Shown here: positions 24,457-35,423 of the stretch, piece by piece
Layout: every line of letters starts with the position of its first letter
How positions within the stretch are numbered: position 1 is the first letter of the stretch
Assembly: GCF_900188275.1 (NCBI RefSeq)
Contig: NZ_FZNY01000007.1
Location: 186,001 to 250,000, forward strand
DNA length: 64,000 nt
Reading direction: 5' to 3'
Origin: Dokdonia pacifica
GTDB lineage: Bacteria > Bacteroidota > Bacteroidia > Flavobacteriales > Flavobacteriaceae
The notes under the pieces: model-generated
Seen by the model: the letters and a program-made list of their open reading frames with translations, nothing else
Databases searched by the model: none
Told to the model about the DNA's origin: nothing
Program-made: the position numbers and the translations under genes

Positions 24457-25795
24457 TTTTTAATAATTGAGTTACTTTCATGATCTCTACCCCTATATCT
24501 CCAGCCCCCATCATAACAACGACTTTTTGAGAAGCTTGCTGTATTTTTTCTAATAAATTATCTTTAGTTACTAATCGTTTTTTTTCAAGTTTTATTTTTT
24601 CTAATAAAACACTACTTGTTACCCCATCAATAGGTAATTCTCTTGCCGGGTATATATCTAATAAAAAGACTTCATTAAATTGCGAAAGTTGCATCGCAAA
24701 GTCATCCATAAAATCTTGGGTTCTGCTAAATAAATGTGGCTGAAAAACAGCTAGTACGGGCACATCTGGATACATCTCTTTGACACTTTGATATACCGCA
24801 GCTATTTCTGTGGGATGATGTGCATAATCATCAATAAGCACTTGATTTTCTGTTTGTATTCTATACGTAAATCTTCTATTAACACCAGAAAAACTCAATA
24901 AAGCTTTGGGAAGCAATTCGGTCGGGGAACCATAGAGCATTGCCATACCCAAAGCTGTTATCGCATTAGACAGATTGTGTCTGCCAGGTAGGTTAAATTG
25001 CATTTGAGATATCACCCCATCAGGGTGTTTAAAATCAAAGTGATAACATCCATTTTTTACAACTACATTCTGAGCACTATACATAGCATCATCTTCTATT
25101 CCTACAGTAAGTCCATCTATGGGTAGTCCATTTTGCACAAATAGTTTCTCTTTTGAAACCAAACTACCAAACTCTTTAAATGTATTTTCTAATGTCGTAG
25201 CATCACCATATATATCAAGATGATCTGCATCCATAGACGTAATGCAAGCAATATCAGGAGTTAATTGTAAGAAAGAACGATCAAATTCGTCTGCCTCTAC
25301 CACAATAACATCATTTCCTTTCTGAATTAAATTTCCTTTATAATTATTAGTTATTCCTCCTATAAAAGCTGTTACTGGCGCACCTGTTTCGGCAAGTAAA
25401 TGCCCTAATATACTTGAGGTGGTTGTTTTTCCATGTGTTCCCGCTACAGCTAGGCTATAATGTGCATTTGCAATCATTCCTAGCACTTCTGCTCTTTTTT
25501 TGATGGTGTATCCGCTTTCGCGAAAGCGTACCAATTCTCCAAAATTACTAGGCACCGCTGGAGTATATATCACCAATGTATTATCGATCTGATATGGCGC
25601 ATCTACTTCAGGGCCTTTATCATTAAAATGAACAGGAATTCCTTTTTCTTCTAAAGAACGCGTCACATCACTAGGCGTTTTATCATACCCAGCAACATGT
25701 TTTCCTATTTCATGGAAATAGAATGCTAAGGCACTCATACCTATTCCACCTATACCGATGAAATAAAAATGTTGTATGTCTTTTAATGCATTCAT
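24446..25795 (-). CDS. murC: UDP-N-acetylmuramate--L-alanine ligase MurC
   Basis: A 449-residue Mur ligase that adds L-Ala to UDP-MurNAc in the cytoplasm. It has the N-terminal UDP-binding fold FYFIGIGGIGMSALA (10-24), the ATP loop AGTHGKTTTSS (118-128), EADEFDRSFL and the C-terminal DDYAHHPTEI segment. Residues 89-95 (VRFRESG) are encoded by a copy of the palindromic repeat inside the gene, with the frame kept. It abuts murG upstream and overlaps ftsQ by 11 bases. Confidence 0.97.
   Translation of the reverse strand: MNALKDIQHFYFIGIGGIGMSALAFYFHEIGKHVAGYDKTPSDVTRSLEEKGIPVHFNDKGPEVDAPYQIDNTLVIYTPAVPSNFGELVRFRESGYTIKKRAEVLGMIANAHYSLAVAGTHGKTTTSSILGHLLAETGAPVTAFIGGITNNYKGNLIQKGNDVIVVEADEFDRSFLQLTPDIACITSMDADHLDIYGDATTLENTFKEFGSLVSKEKLFVQNGLPIDGLTVGIEDDAMYSAQNVVVKNGCYHFDFKHPDGVISQMQFNLPGRHNLSNAITALGMAMLYGSPTELLPKALLSFSGVNRRFTYRIQTENQVLIDDYAHHPTEIAAVYQSVKEMYPDVPVLAVFQPHLFSRTQDFMDDFAMQLSQFNEVFLLDIYPARELPIDGVTSSVLLEKIKLEKKRLVTKDNLLEKIQQASQKVVVMMGAGDIGVEIMKVTQLLKNAS
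25513..25528. repeat. Palindromic repeat copy inside murC
   Basis: CGCTTTCGCGAAAGCG with right flank TA, a perfect 16-bp core within the murC reading frame. It encodes RFRES in a loop between the UDP-binding domain and the ATP loop. Confidence 0.95.
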
Positions 25796-26893
25796 TTACG
25801 CGTTATTCTTTAATAGTTTTTCAACTTCATCTACAATATCTTGAGTAGCATCTGGTAGTGCCAGTTTTTTAATAGCAGTCCCTAAAGCTTCTCTTCGTTC
25901 TTTATCTTGAATCAAGTTTTTTAATTCGGTTTGAAACTTGGCATCTAATTCCGTCTGACGTAACAGTATTGCTGCATTTTTTTCAGTGATCGCCAATGCA
26001 TTTTTAGTTTGATGATCTTCAGCCACGTTAGGCGACGGAATAAACACGGTTGCTTTTCCTACAATACATAATTCAGATACAGAGCTTGCTCCTGCTCTAG
26101 ATATAATGATATCTGCTGCCGCATATGCCATATCCATCTGATCTATATATGCCATAATTTTAACATGCTTAGAAGCAAGATGTTTGTATTGTTCGTAATA
26201 CAACTTTCCAGTTTGCCAAAGTATTTGCACCTCGTGACTCGTAAAGAAATCAAGTTGTTTACTGATCAATTCATTAACGGCTCTGGCTCCAAGACTTCCC
26301 CCAATAACTAACAGTGTTTTCTTATCTGGAGAGAGTTCATATATAGACAGAGCTTCTGCTCGTTTATTTGTAATGGTTAACAAATCATTCCGAACAGGAT
26401 TTCCTGTTTTTATAATTTTATCTTTTGGAAAAAAGCGATGCATCTCATCATAGGCAACGCATATTTTCTGAACATTTTTTGAGAGTAATTTATTTGTAAT
26501 TCCCGCATACGAATTCTGTTCTTGAATGAGTGCAGGTATTTTTTTACTAGTTGCCCGTTTAAGCAAAGGACCACTTGCGAATCCTCCTGTTCCTATGACG
26601 ACATCTGGTTGGAAACGCTTTAGGATTTTATTGGACTTCCAGAGGCTGCTTATTAACTTGAAAGGGAATTTTAAATTCTCCAGAGAGATCTTACGTTGAA
26701 TTCCTGAAATCCAAAGGCCTTCAATATTATACCCTGCTTTTGGCACTTTTTCCATCTCCATACGATCTTTGGCACCCACAAAAAGGAACTCCGTATTCGG
26801 ATATCGCTTTTCTATTTCGCGTGCAATAGCAATAGCAGGATAAATATGTCCTCCTGTACCACCTCCTGATAATATGACTTTATAAGGTTTCAC
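25796..26893 (-). CDS. murG: UDP-GlcNAc:lipid I GlcNAc transferase MurG
   Basis: A 365-residue GT28 enzyme that makes lipid II on the inner membrane face. It shows the glycine-rich loop [18 protein letters not shown] (8-25), GTGGFASGP, the second loop [13 protein letters not shown] and the donor-binding [13 protein letters not shown]...[10 protein letters not shown]. The start is GTG (26893), giving [11 protein letters not shown] directly before the first loop, and there is no later ATG that would keep it. It overlaps ftsW by 14 bases and abuts murC. Confidence 0.97.
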   Translation of the reverse strand: MKPYKVILSGGGTGGHIYPAIAIAREIEKRYPNTEFLFVGAKDRMEMEKVPKAGYNIEGLWISGIQRKISLENLKFPFKLISSLWKSNKILKRFQPDVVIGTGGFASGPLLKRATSKKIPALIQEQNSYAGITNKLLSKNVQKICVAYDEMHRFFPKDKIIKTGNPVRNDLLTITNKRAEALSIYELSPDKKTLLVIGGSLGARAVNELISKQLDFFTSHEVQILWQTGKLYYEQYKHLASKHVKIMAYIDQMDMAYAAADIIISRAGASSVSELCIVGKATVFIPSPNVAEDHQTKNALAITEKNAAILLRQTELDAKFQTELKNLIQDKERREALGTAIKKLALPDATQDIVDEVEKLLKNNA

Positions 26894-28097
26894 TTAATAT
26901 ATCTAATGGATTAAGTTCTTTTTCGTTAGTTGTTTCTTTACTTACTTCTTTTGGATCACGTTTGGCACTCACACTTAACACAATTCCTATCGCCAGACAT
27001 GTCATCCATATAGAAGTACCTCCACTACTCACCAGCGGAAGTGTTTGTCCTGTTACTGGAAATAACTCGACAGCAACAGCCATATTAATTAGTGCCTGGA
27101 ATACAATAGGCATCCCTACACCTATGACTAATAATTTTGCAAATATGGTTCCTGCTTTATGTGCAATCACTGTAATTCGGAAAAGCAACAAGAGATACAA
27201 TAGCATTAAAAATAATGCCCCCAAAAGACCAAATTCTTCTACAATAATGGCATAAATAAAATCTGATGATGATTGAGGCAAAAAGTTTTTCTGTACACTT
27301 TTACCCGGTCCTAATCCAAAAGGACCTCCAGATGCTATCGCAATTTTTGCCTTTTCTATTTGATAATCGGCATCGGCATCTACTTCTTCACTTGCAAAAT
27401 TCTCTACCCTACTAATCCATGTATCTACCCTATTTGGAAACATACCAGGAAAGGCTTTAGCCATTAATACGAAAAACAATAGTGCAACAATACCTGAAGC
27501 TATAATAATTCCTAAATATTTTAGAGGATATCCCCCTAGAAATACTAATGTAATTACCATGAAAAAAATAATCGCTGTTGTCGAAAAGTTTGCTGGTAAA
27601 ATCAATGCTAAAACCACTCCAACGGGCAACCACAAAGGGATTAATGTCTCCTTAAAAGTTACTTGCTTGTCTTTTATTCTTGAGAGATACCTTGCTACAT
27701 ATACCATAAGCACCACCGCAGCAAGTGTTGAGGTTTGAAAACCAACTCCCATAAAAGGAATCTTAATCCAGCGTGCAGCATTAGCTCCTGAGACTGTTGT
27801 TCCTTGTGCAAGGGTTACGATTAACAATAAAATAACTAAGGGTAAAAAGATAACAGACAACCCCTTAAAATAATGATATGGTATTTTATGTACGCCATAC
27901 AGCATCGCAAAACCTAACACAAGATGCATTCCATGCTTAATGAGAAAACGCAACGTATTTCCATCACCACGTATATAAGCAAGATTACTTGCAGCACTAT
28001 ATACTGGCAAAAAGGAAAACAAGGCTAATAGTGCTACAATAGCCCATATAGCTTTGTCGCCTTTTAATCCTGCAAATATTTTTTTTGCGTTAAACAT
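26880..28097 (-). CDS. ftsW: Lipid II polymerase / division SEDS protein FtsW
   Basis: A 405-residue SEDS protein with about ten membrane segments. Family features include [20 protein letters not shown], the large periplasmic loop with [36 protein letters not shown], and the C-terminal [19 protein letters not shown]. Together with FtsI it polymerises septal peptidoglycan. The position between murD and murG and the partner ftsI in the same operon favour FtsW over RodA. Confidence 0.95.
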   Translation of the reverse strand: MFNAKKIFAGLKGDKAIWAIVALLALFSFLPVYSAASNLAYIRGDGNTLRFLIKHGMHLVLGFAMLYGVHKIPYHYFKGLSVIFLPLVILLLIVTLAQGTTVSGANAARWIKIPFMGVGFQTSTLAAVVLMVYVARYLSRIKDKQVTFKETLIPLWLPVGVVLALILPANFSTTAIIFFMVITLVFLGGYPLKYLGIIIASGIVALLFFVLMAKAFPGMFPNRVDTWISRVENFASEEVDADADYQIEKAKIAIASGGPFGLGPGKSVQKNFLPQSSSDFIYAIIVEEFGLLGALFLMLLYLLLLFRITVIAHKAGTIFAKLLVIGVGMPIVFQALINMAVAVELFPVTGQTLPLVSSGGTSIWMTCLAIGIVLSVSAKRDPKEVSKETTNEKELNPLDILSETL

Positions 28098-28114
28098 TTT
28101 CTCTTTTATCTAGA

Positions 28115-29452
28115 TTATAGGTTACGTACTGCGTTTTTAAACTGACGCCCTCTATCTTCATAATTATCAAATAAATCAAAACTTGCACATGCAGGTGACA
28201 ATAACACATTATCTCCTTTTTCAGTAACCTTATAAGCAATCTTAACCGCTTCTGTCATAGACTGTGTTTCTATGATAATATCTACCATATTTCCAAAATG
28301 ACTCATCAACTTTGCATTGTCTACACCTAAACAAATAATAGCCTTTACTTTTTCATTAATTAACGGATATAAATCACGATAATCATTCCCCTTATCTACA
28401 CCCCCAACAATCCAAACAGTGGGTGCAGACATACTATCCAATGCATAAAATGTAGCATTTACATTAGTTGCTTTACTATCATTGATATATTGTACATTCC
28501 CTATTTTCAGGACTTGTTCTAAACGATGCTCAACACCTTGAAATCCTTCCAGACTTTCACGTATTGTTGTTTTTCTTATACTTAAAAGGTTGGCTACAGT
28601 AGATGCTGCCATGGCATTTTTTGTATTGTGCTGTCCTTTTAAGGCTAAATCTTGGATTGTCATACTAAAATGGTTGTTATCTGTATTTATATATATTTTA
28701 TTATCTTCTTTATAGGCTCCATAATCAAGCTTTTGATGCATTGAAAATGGAACTAGTTTTGATCTGACTGGATGTTTTTTTAACCAATCTGTAATCACAG
28801 GATCATCTGCATCATAGATGAGGTAATCCTCAGGAGTTTGGTTCATAGCGATTCTAAACTTAGCTGCGATATAGTTATCAAACTCATACTCATATCGATC
28901 TAAGTGATCTGGTGTTATATTGGTAATCACAGCAATATGTGGTGCAAAATCTACCACGCCATCTAACTGAAAACTACTAATCTCTAACACATAGGTATCA
29001 ATAGACTGCTCTGCAACCATCTTTGCAAAACTATCCCCTATATTTCCTGCAATACCCACATTGAGTTTTGCTTGTGTTAAGAGATGACCAATCAGTGATG
29101 TTGTTGTGGTTTTCCCATTACTTCCCGTAATACCAATAAGCATTGCATCTGTATATCGCGCTGCAAATTCTATTTCAGAAATCACAGGAATTCCATGCGC
29201 CAAAATGGCTTTTACAATGGGTGCTTTATCTGGTATCCCAGGGCTTTTCATAACTATTGCTGCTTTCAATATTTCAGCTTCCGTATGACCGCCTTCCTCC
29301 CAAACTATGTCAAAATCTGTCAGAACTTTTTTATAGGTTTCTTTTAATTTTCCGAAGTCAGAAACCAAGACTTCGTATCCTTTCTGCTTGGCAAGTATCG
29401 CCGTACCAACACCACTCTCTCCTCCTCCTAGTATTGCGATTTTCTTACTCAT
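28115..29452 (-). CDS. murD: UDP-MurNAc-L-Ala--D-glutamate ligase MurD
   Basis: A 445-residue Mur ligase adding D-Glu. It has the N-terminal IAILGGGESGVGTAILAKQKG, the ATP loop ITGSNGKTTTTSLIGH, ISSFQLDGV, NITPDHLDRYEY and YINDSKATNVNATFYAL, all typical of MurD. It lies 17 bases before ftsW and 44 bases after mraY. That gap holds a copy of the palindromic repeat. Confidence 0.97.
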   Translation of the reverse strand: MSKKIAILGGGESGVGTAILAKQKGYEVLVSDFGKLKETYKKVLTDFDIVWEEGGHTEAEILKAAIVMKSPGIPDKAPIVKAILAHGIPVISEIEFAARYTDAMLIGITGSNGKTTTTSLIGHLLTQAKLNVGIAGNIGDSFAKMVAEQSIDTYVLEISSFQLDGVVDFAPHIAVITNITPDHLDRYEYEFDNYIAAKFRIAMNQTPEDYLIYDADDPVITDWLKKHPVRSKLVPFSMHQKLDYGAYKEDNKIYINTDNNHFSMTIQDLALKGQHNTKNAMAASTVANLLSIRKTTIRESLEGFQGVEHRLEQVLKIGNVQYINDSKATNVNATFYALDSMSAPTVWIVGGVDKGNDYRDLYPLINEKVKAIICLGVDNAKLMSHFGNMVDIIIETQSMTEAVKIAYKVTEKGDNVLLSPACASFDLFDNYEDRGRQFKNAVRNL

Positions 29453-29466
29453 ATTTTAGGTTGCTT

Positions 29467-29490
29467 TATACGCTTTCGCAAAAGCGTATA
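29467..29490. repeat. Palindromic repeat, single-mismatch copy between mraY and murD
   Basis: TATACGCTTTCGCAAAAGCGTATA, a 24-base inverted repeat with one base changed at the centre (CGCA for CGCG). It fills most of the 44-base gap. Confidence 0.9.
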
Positions 29491-29496
29491 CCACAT

Positions 29497-30735
29497 TTAT
29501 CTAATTTTTAATGTTACAATAGTGAGGATTGCTAGTAAAATACCGACAATCCAAAACCTCGCTACAATTTTACTTTCGTGTATGCCCTTTTTCTGATAGT
29601 GATGATGTAATGGCGACATTAGAAAAATACGTTTCCCTTCTCCTGTTTTCTTCTTTGTGTACTTGAAATACCCTACTTGCATGATGACCGAAAGGTTTTC
29701 CATTACGAAAATACCTCCGAGTATAGGGATGAGCCATTCTTTACGAGTTGCAATAGCTATCACTGCAATGATCCCACCTATTGTAAGGCTTCCTGTATCT
29801 CCCATAAACACTTGCGCTGGATAGGCGTTATACCATAAAAATCCAATAAGAGCCCCTACAAAAGCAGTTATAAAAACGACCATCTCACCACTACGAGGGA
29901 TATACATTACATTGAGGTAATCACTAAAAATGATATTACCAGAAACAAAAGCAAACAGTCCTAGCGTAAGAACAGCTATAGCAGATGTTCCTGCCGCGAG
30001 TCCATCGATACCATCTGTTAAATTAGCAGCATTAGAAACGGCTGTGACAATAAGAATCACAATCGGAATAAAAATAATCCATGCATATTTTGCCCAATCA
30101 GGATTGATCCAAGTAACTAATTTTGCATAATCCAACTCATTGTTTTTAACAAAAGGGATCGTTGTTTTTAAACTTTTTTCTTCTTCAGTAAATCTTGGAT
30201 TATCTTGATTTGCTATAACTTCAGTTTGAACAGATACAGGTACATCCACACGCTCTTCTTTAATAGTGATATCTGAGTGAAAAAACATGGTTGTTCCTAC
30301 AATAATTCCTAACCCTACTTGACCAATTACTTTATATCTACCAGCAAGACCATCTTTATTCTTCTCCATCTTCTTCTTATAATCATCCAGAAAACCAATA
30401 ACCCCCATCCAAAGTGTTGTGACTATTAAGAGAATGATATATATATTATCCAGCTTCGCAAATAAGAGCACGGGTACTAAAGTTGCTAGGATAATAATAA
30501 GACCACCCATGGTAGGAGTTCCTGCTTTTTCAGATTGACCTGCAAGACCTAAATCTCGGATAGTCTCCCCCATTTGTTTACGTTGCAAAAAGCGAATAAT
30601 ACGTTTTCCATAAATTGTAGAAATAGCTAGGGATAATATGATCGCCATCGCCGCTCTAAACGTACTGAACTGAAATAGCCCTGCTCCAGGAAGGTTGTAA
30701 GCTTCGTCCAAGTATTTAAATAGATAGTACAACAT
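29497..30735 (-). CDS. mraY: Phospho-MurNAc-pentapeptide transferase MraY
   Basis: A 412-residue polytopic enzyme that transfers phospho-MurNAc-pentapeptide to undecaprenyl phosphate (lipid I). Catalytic and substrate motifs are GFLDDYKKK (D117-D118), [15 protein letters not shown] (235-249), [11 protein letters not shown] and [11 protein letters not shown]. About 55 extra, mostly polar residues (roughly 155-212) lie between membrane segments, which explains the length over about 360 in E. coli. It overlaps murE by one base. Confidence 0.97.
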   Translation of the reverse strand: MLYYLFKYLDEAYNLPGAGLFQFSTFRAAMAIILSLAISTIYGKRIIRFLQRKQMGETIRDLGLAGQSEKAGTPTMGGLIIILATLVPVLLFAKLDNIYIILLIVTTLWMGVIGFLDDYKKKMEKNKDGLAGRYKVIGQVGLGIIVGTTMFFHSDITIKEERVDVPVSVQTEVIANQDNPRFTEEEKSLKTTIPFVKNNELDYAKLVTWINPDWAKYAWIIFIPIVILIVTAVSNAANLTDGIDGLAAGTSAIAVLTLGLFAFVSGNIIFSDYLNVMYIPRSGEMVVFITAFVGALIGFLWYNAYPAQVFMGDTGSLTIGGIIAVIAIATRKEWLIPILGGIFVMENLSVIMQVGYFKYTKKKTGEGKRIFLMSPLHHHYQKKGIHESKIVARFWIVGILLAILTIVTLKIR

Positions 30736-32198
30736 TATTTTTCTAGTTGTTTTAGGGTTTCTTCTACAATTTTATAATCATCAAAATCAAAGCGCTCTCC
30801 TTTAATCTCTTGATATGTCTCATGACCTTTACCTGCAATAAGAATAATGTCATGTGGATTTGCTAGTTGGCATGCTGTTTTGATAGCCTGCTTTCTATCA
30901 GCAATGGATACTACTTTTTTAAAATTTTGAGGCGCTACACCTGCCTCTATTTCTTCTATAATTAAATTAGGGTCTTCACTACGAGGATTATCACTAGTAA
31001 AAATAGTTTTGGAACTAAGCGCTGAAGCTATATGCCCCATTTTAGGTCGCTTTGTAGTGTCTCGATCTCCCCCAGCGCCCACGACAGTGATCAATTGTTC
31101 GTTTTTGGTCCTTATGTCATTAATGGTTTCCAACACATTTTTTAGAGCGTCAGGGGTATGAGCGTAATCTACAATTGCAGTGATATTGCCTTCAGAAATT
31201 AAATACTGAAAACGCCCGCTTACACTTTCTAATTGACTAAGCAACTGTAGTGTTTCCATTTGTTCTAAACCGAGTAATTCAGCAGTAGCATAGATTGCTA
31301 ATAAATTATACGCATTAAAGGAACCAATTAAACGTACCCATACTTCTTGATCATTTATTTTCAACAACAAACCAGAAAGCTGGTTTTCAAGAATCTGAGC
31401 CTTAAAATCGGCTACTGTTTTTAAAGCATAGGTTACTTTTCTTGCCTTTGTATTTTGAACCATGACAGGACCGTTCTTATCATCAATATTTACAAGAGCA
31501 AAAGCTTCTTTTGGCAATTCGTCAAAAAACTTCTTTTTTACATCTCTATACTCTGCAAATGAGTTGTGATAATCTAAATGATCATGACTTAAATTGGTAA
31601 AAATCCCTCCAGCAAACTGTAATCCTTCTGTGCGTTTTTGATGAATTCCATGAGAGCTTACTTCCATAAAGCAATACTCAACACCCGCGGCATTCATTTC
31701 TGCTAGATATTTATTAATAGTCAATGAATCTGGCGTAGTATGCGTGGCCTTAAATTCTTGATCGGCGACCATAATCTTTACAGTAGAAAGTAAGCCAACA
31801 GTATAGCCTGCTTTTTCAAAAAGTTGATATAACAAAGACGCAATGGTCGTTTTACCATTGGTCCCTGTTACACCTATTAATTTCAAATTATGAGATGGGT
31901 TTTCGTAATAATTTGCTGACATTACCGCTAGTGCCGAAGCACTATCTACTACTTTCACATAAGAAACTCCGTGTATGATTTGCGCTGGTAATTCTTCACA
32001 AACAACAGCAATTGCTCCTTTTTCTACAGCTTTTATAATGTAATCATGACCGTCACTTTGAGTTCCTCTTATAGCCACAAAAACATCATTTAATGTTACA
32101 AGACGCGAATCAAAATGCAGATTAGTTATTGCCACACTTGTATTACCTACTACACTTTCTAGCGGTACTTTGTATAATATGTCTTTAAGTAAAATCAC
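30735..32198 (-). CDS. murE: UDP-MurNAc-tripeptide synthetase MurE
   Basis: A 487-residue Mur ligase adding the third stem-peptide residue. It has the ATP loop [41 protein letters not shown] and the C-terminal DNPRSEDP. The DNPR motif is the hallmark of meso-diaminopimelate-specific MurE, which predicts A1-gamma peptidoglycan. The start is GTG (32198), which overlaps the ftsI stop by four bases. It is followed by mraY with a one-base overlap. Confidence 0.97.
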   Translation of the reverse strand: MILLKDILYKVPLESVVGNTSVAITNLHFDSRLVTLNDVFVAIRGTQSDGHDYIIKAVEKGAIAVVCEELPAQIIHGVSYVKVVDSASALAVMSANYYENPSHNLKLIGVTGTNGKTTIASLLYQLFEKAGYTVGLLSTVKIMVADQEFKATHTTPDSLTINKYLAEMNAAGVEYCFMEVSSHGIHQKRTEGLQFAGGIFTNLSHDHLDYHNSFAEYRDVKKKFFDELPKEAFALVNIDDKNGPVMVQNTKARKVTYALKTVADFKAQILENQLSGLLLKINDQEVWVRLIGSFNAYNLLAIYATAELLGLEQMETLQLLSQLESVSGRFQYLISEGNITAIVDYAHTPDALKNVLETINDIRTKNEQLITVVGAGGDRDTTKRPKMGHIASALSSKTIFTSDNPRSEDPNLIIEEIEAGVAPQNFKKVVSIADRKQAIKTACQLANPHDIILIAGKGHETYQEIKGERFDFDDYKIVEETLKQLEK

Positions 32199-34186
32199 AA
32201 TAACTCTAGTGTAATCGTTTGGTTTTTTATTAGTTTCTCTCCTGCTTGCACAGATTGTGTAGTTACTTTTCCGCTTCCGCGAAAACGTACTTTCATTCCT
32301 AAGTTTTCTAAAAGTGCAATGGCATCCATACCACTCATTCCTTTTACATTAGGCACTGTTTTATGATCTTTATTTACTTTACCGTAATAAGTTTCATAAT
32401 CACTTTCTGTATTCTTATAATTTTCTTGTAATAGATCTACCTCATCTACCACAGGAGTATCTGTATAAATTTTCTGAGCAATTTGTTTAAATACAGGAGC
32501 AGCAACAATATTCCCGTAATACCCTAATGATTTTTCAGGTTTATGAATCACTACAATACAAGAGTACTTTGGATTATCTGCTGGGAAATATCCTGCAAAC
32601 GATGAGATGTATCGATTAGGCTCTATCCAATACTCCGTTTGACAGGTTCCTGTTTTTCCTGCCATAGAAAAGTCTGGACTATATATATTTTTTGCAGTAC
32701 CACGACGCACTGTATTTTCCATCATTTGTCTTACTGCGTTTATAGTAGACTCTGATGCTATACGAGGATTGATAACTTCTTTTTCAAAAGTTTCTACAAT
32801 CACATCCCACTCTTTTACTTGTTTAATAAATCGTGGTTTTACCATTTCCCCATCATTTGCAATGGCGTTATAAAAAGTAAGTGTCTGTAACGGAGTAAGC
32901 TCTATCCCATATCCAAATGCCATCCAAGGTAATGTGGTCCCATACCAATCTTTATCTCCCGGATACGGGAAATCTGGCTCTCCTTCACCTATTATCTCGA
33001 GGCCTAGCTTTTCATTAAGCCCCATATTAAATAGTCGCTTCACAAAACGTTTAGGATCTTTTGAATAAGGTTCATTAATCATTTTGGCGAAAGCCGTATT
33101 ACTACTCAACTCAAAAGCTCTGGCTGCACTTATTTTACCATACCCCCCTCTTTTTGAATCAATAGCGGTACGATCATAGAATTTAACGCGCCCATTCTCT
33201 GTATCGATTACCTTACTTGTATCAATCACTTTATCTTCTAAAGCCGCAACCATTGCCATCAATTTAAATGTACTTCCAGGCTCATGCGACTCACCCACTG
33301 CATAATTAAGACGCTCGTAATATTTACCTTCTGAGGTACGACCCAAATTAGAAATTGCTTTAATCTCACCAGTAGCTGTTTCCATCACTACAACGCAACC
33401 ATGATCTGCTTTGAATTTCTCCAAACTAGTTAACAATGCATTATGCGCTATATCTTGAATATTTACATCTATTGTTGAGATGACATCATAACCATCACGA
33501 GGCTCTACAATATTCCCAACCCCTATAGGTTTCCATTCACCTTTAGCAATTTTTTGTTTAAGACGACGTCCTTCTTTCCCTCTTAAGTAATGTCCGTACG
33601 CTCCTTCAAGACCTACTCGTGTATAATAACCGCTATCATCTTTACGCTCATAACCCACTGTACGTTCGGCCATTTTATCTAATGGATGCTCTCTTTCTGT
33701 ATGCTCCTCTATAATTATCCCTCCTTTAAACTGTCCTTTATTAAAGAGCGGTAATGATTTCATTTTTATGTAATCACTATAACTGAGGTTACGAGCTACA
33801 AATAAGTATCTATTTTTAGTAGCACGTGCTTTACGAAGACGTTCTTGATAATACGAAGGTGATTTCCCTAAAAGATCTGAAAGCCCTTTACTAAGGGGCA
33901 CAACATTTTCATTAAAGTTTTCTTCAGAAGGAGAAACAGCATCCCAACGCACATCATATTTAATTACCGATGTTGCCAGCAAGCTCCCATCACCTGCATA
34001 CAGATTTCCGCGAGTAGCAGGAATAGTGACCATTTTTTCTGTGGCAGTAATAGCCATTTCTCTGTACTTGGCACCTTGAAAGAATTGAATACTGATCAGT
34101 TTATACGTCACAAGAAGGGCGAAGATGAACATACATCCTGCCACAAAATACAATCGGTTTAATATGTTCTTTTCGCTGGTTGCCAT
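32195..34186 (-). CDS. ftsI: Division transpeptidase FtsI/PBP3 with PASTA domain
   Basis: A 663-residue class B penicillin-binding protein: N-terminal membrane anchor (YFVAGCMFIFALLVTYKLI, 13-31), dimerisation domain starting at PATRGNLYAGDG, and transpeptidase domain with S305-TFK, S361-S-N363 and K511-TG. A single PASTA domain occupies the last 60 residues (VPNVKGMSGMDAIALLENLG...). It crosslinks septal peptidoglycan with FtsW. A degenerate palindromic repeat encodes VRFRGSGK in the PASTA domain. It sits between ftsL (6-base gap) and murE. Confidence 0.96.
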   Translation of the reverse strand: MATSEKNILNRLYFVAGCMFIFALLVTYKLISIQFFQGAKYREMAITATEKMVTIPATRGNLYAGDGSLLATSVIKYDVRWDAVSPSEENFNENVVPLSKGLSDLLGKSPSYYQERLRKARATKNRYLFVARNLSYSDYIKMKSLPLFNKGQFKGGIIIEEHTEREHPLDKMAERTVGYERKDDSGYYTRVGLEGAYGHYLRGKEGRRLKQKIAKGEWKPIGVGNIVEPRDGYDVISTIDVNIQDIAHNALLTSLEKFKADHGCVVVMETATGEIKAISNLGRTSEGKYYERLNYAVGESHEPGSTFKLMAMVAALEDKVIDTSKVIDTENGRVKFYDRTAIDSKRGGYGKISAARAFELSSNTAFAKMINEPYSKDPKRFVKRLFNMGLNEKLGLEIIGEGEPDFPYPGDKDWYGTTLPWMAFGYGIELTPLQTLTFYNAIANDGEMVKPRFIKQVKEWDVIVETFEKEVINPRIASESTINAVRQMMENTVRRGTAKNIYSPDFSMAGKTGTCQTEYWIEPNRYISSFAGYFPADNPKYSCIVVIHKPEKSLGYYGNIVAAPVFKQIAQKIYTDTPVVDEVDLLQENYKNTESDYETYYGKVNKDHKTVPNVKGMSGMDAIALLENLGMKVRFRGSGKVTTQSVQAGEKLIKNQTITLELL
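32271..32290. repeat. Degenerate palindromic repeat inside ftsI
   Basis: CCGCTTCCGCGAAAACGTAC, the palindrome with changes in both arms, in the PASTA-coding part. The changes keep the reading frame open. Confidence 0.65.
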
Positions 34187-34192
34187 TAAGAA

Positions 34193-34513
34193 CTACTCTT
34201 GCTTTGTTTTAACTTTGATTTTCTTTGGAGGTGTGTTAGATGGTAGAACACCTCGCGACTCCATCTTACGCGCCACATTACTTTCTATTTTCAACTTCCA
34301 GAGTTTCAGACGCGCATCTACAGACTCGCTTCGCAACTCTTGAACTTTTTCTTTTAATCTTGCTATTTCGTGTACTTTTTCATCTGCACGATGCGAACTA
34401 GCAATCATAATTAATGCGAGTACAGAAAGAAAAATAATCATACGCCAATTCTTAAAGGCTTCTTCATCTACAAGAAACTTCCCTTTTAGTATGTTATTAA
34501 TCTTCTTCTTCAT
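34193..34513 (-). CDS. ftsL: FtsL-like division protein
   Basis: A 106-residue bitopic protein: basic cytoplasmic N-terminus, one membrane helix (MIIFLSVLALIMIASS, about 25-40), then a charged coiled coil (HEIARLKEKVQELRSESVDARLKLWKLKIES). Flavobacterial members are annotated FtsL in the same position. Assignment rests on topology and on the place between rsmH and ftsI. It is expected to form a complex with FtsQ and a FtsB/DivIC-like partner. Confidence 0.85.
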   Translation of the reverse strand: MKKKINNILKGKFLVDEEAFKNWRMIIFLSVLALIMIASSHRADEKVHEIARLKEKVQELRSESVDARLKLWKLKIESNVARKMESRGVLPSNTPPKKIKVKTKQE

Positions 34514-34514
34514 A

Positions 34515-35423
34515 TTACAGACGTTCTGCTATACGCAATTTTGCACTTCGTGCTCTATTATTTTGTTTTATCTCTTTATGATCTGGGACAATCAGTTTTC
34601 CTACTTTTTTAAATGGCACTTCAAAATTGCCATACATATCTTTCTCTGGCTCACCTTCAAACAATCCGTTTCGTATATATCGTTTTACAAGCCTATCTTC
34701 CAATGAGTGGTAGGATATCAAACTCAAACGACCTCCTACATCTAATAACTGCTCTGTTTGCAATAAAAATTCTTTCAACACTTCAATTTCTTGATTTACC
34801 TCAATCCGTATGGCTTGATAAATCTGAGCTAAAATTTTATGCTCTCGATGCTTTGGCAAAAACGGACGCAATACTTCTTTAAGTTGCTCACTTGTTTTAA
34901 TAGGAGTTTCTTTTCTATCTCCCACAATTGTTCTTGCGATCTTAGGTGCATTACGCAACTCTCCATATTGCCAAAAAACTTGTCGTAATGCTTCTTCTTC
35001 ATATTCATTAACGACGTGATATGCAGAAAGTGAATCATTTTGATTCATACGCATATCGAGGTCACTTTCAAATCGTGTAGAAAAACCTCTTTCTGCAACA
35101 TCAAATTGATGAGATGAAACTCCAAAATCCCCTAGAATGCCATCTACCTTCTTCACCCCATGAAAACGCAAGAAACGTTTGACATATCTGAAATTTTCAG
35201 GAATAAGTGTAAACCTATCATCTTCAATACTATTTTGCTGAGCATCTTGGTCTTGATCAAAAGCATACAGCTTTCCTCCATCACCAAGTCTTTTTATAAT
35301 TTCTCTAGAATGCCCTCCTCCTCCAAAGGTCACATCCACATAGACACCATCAGGTTTTATATCGAGACCATCTATTGTCTCATGAAGTAGTACAGGGTTA
35401 TGATACTCCATCTGGTTCATCAT
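34515..35423 (-). CDS. rsmH: 16S rRNA (cytosine1402-N4)-methyltransferase RsmH
   Basis: A 302-residue SAM methyltransferase (MraW) acting on 16S rRNA. Motifs are HNPVLLHETIDGL, VDVTFGGGGHSREI, AFDQDQDA, DFGVSSHQFDVAERGFS and SYHSLEDRLVKRYI. Several ATGs lie close together at the N-terminus (35423, 35420, 35411), so the start is uncertain by a few residues. It overlaps the end of mraZ by up to 26 bases. Confidence 0.96.
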   Translation of the reverse strand: MMNQMEYHNPVLLHETIDGLDIKPDGVYVDVTFGGGGHSREIIKRLGDGGKLYAFDQDQDAQQNSIEDDRFTLIPENFRYVKRFLRFHGVKKVDGILGDFGVSSHQFDVAERGFSTRFESDLDMRMNQNDSLSAYHVVNEYEEEALRQVFWQYGELRNAPKIARTIVGDRKETPIKTSEQLKEVLRPFLPKHREHKILAQIYQAIRIEVNQEIEVLKEFLLQTEQLLDVGGRLSLISYHSLEDRLVKRYIRNGLFEGEPEKDMYGNFEVPFKKVGKLIVPDHKEIKQNNRARSAKLRIAERL

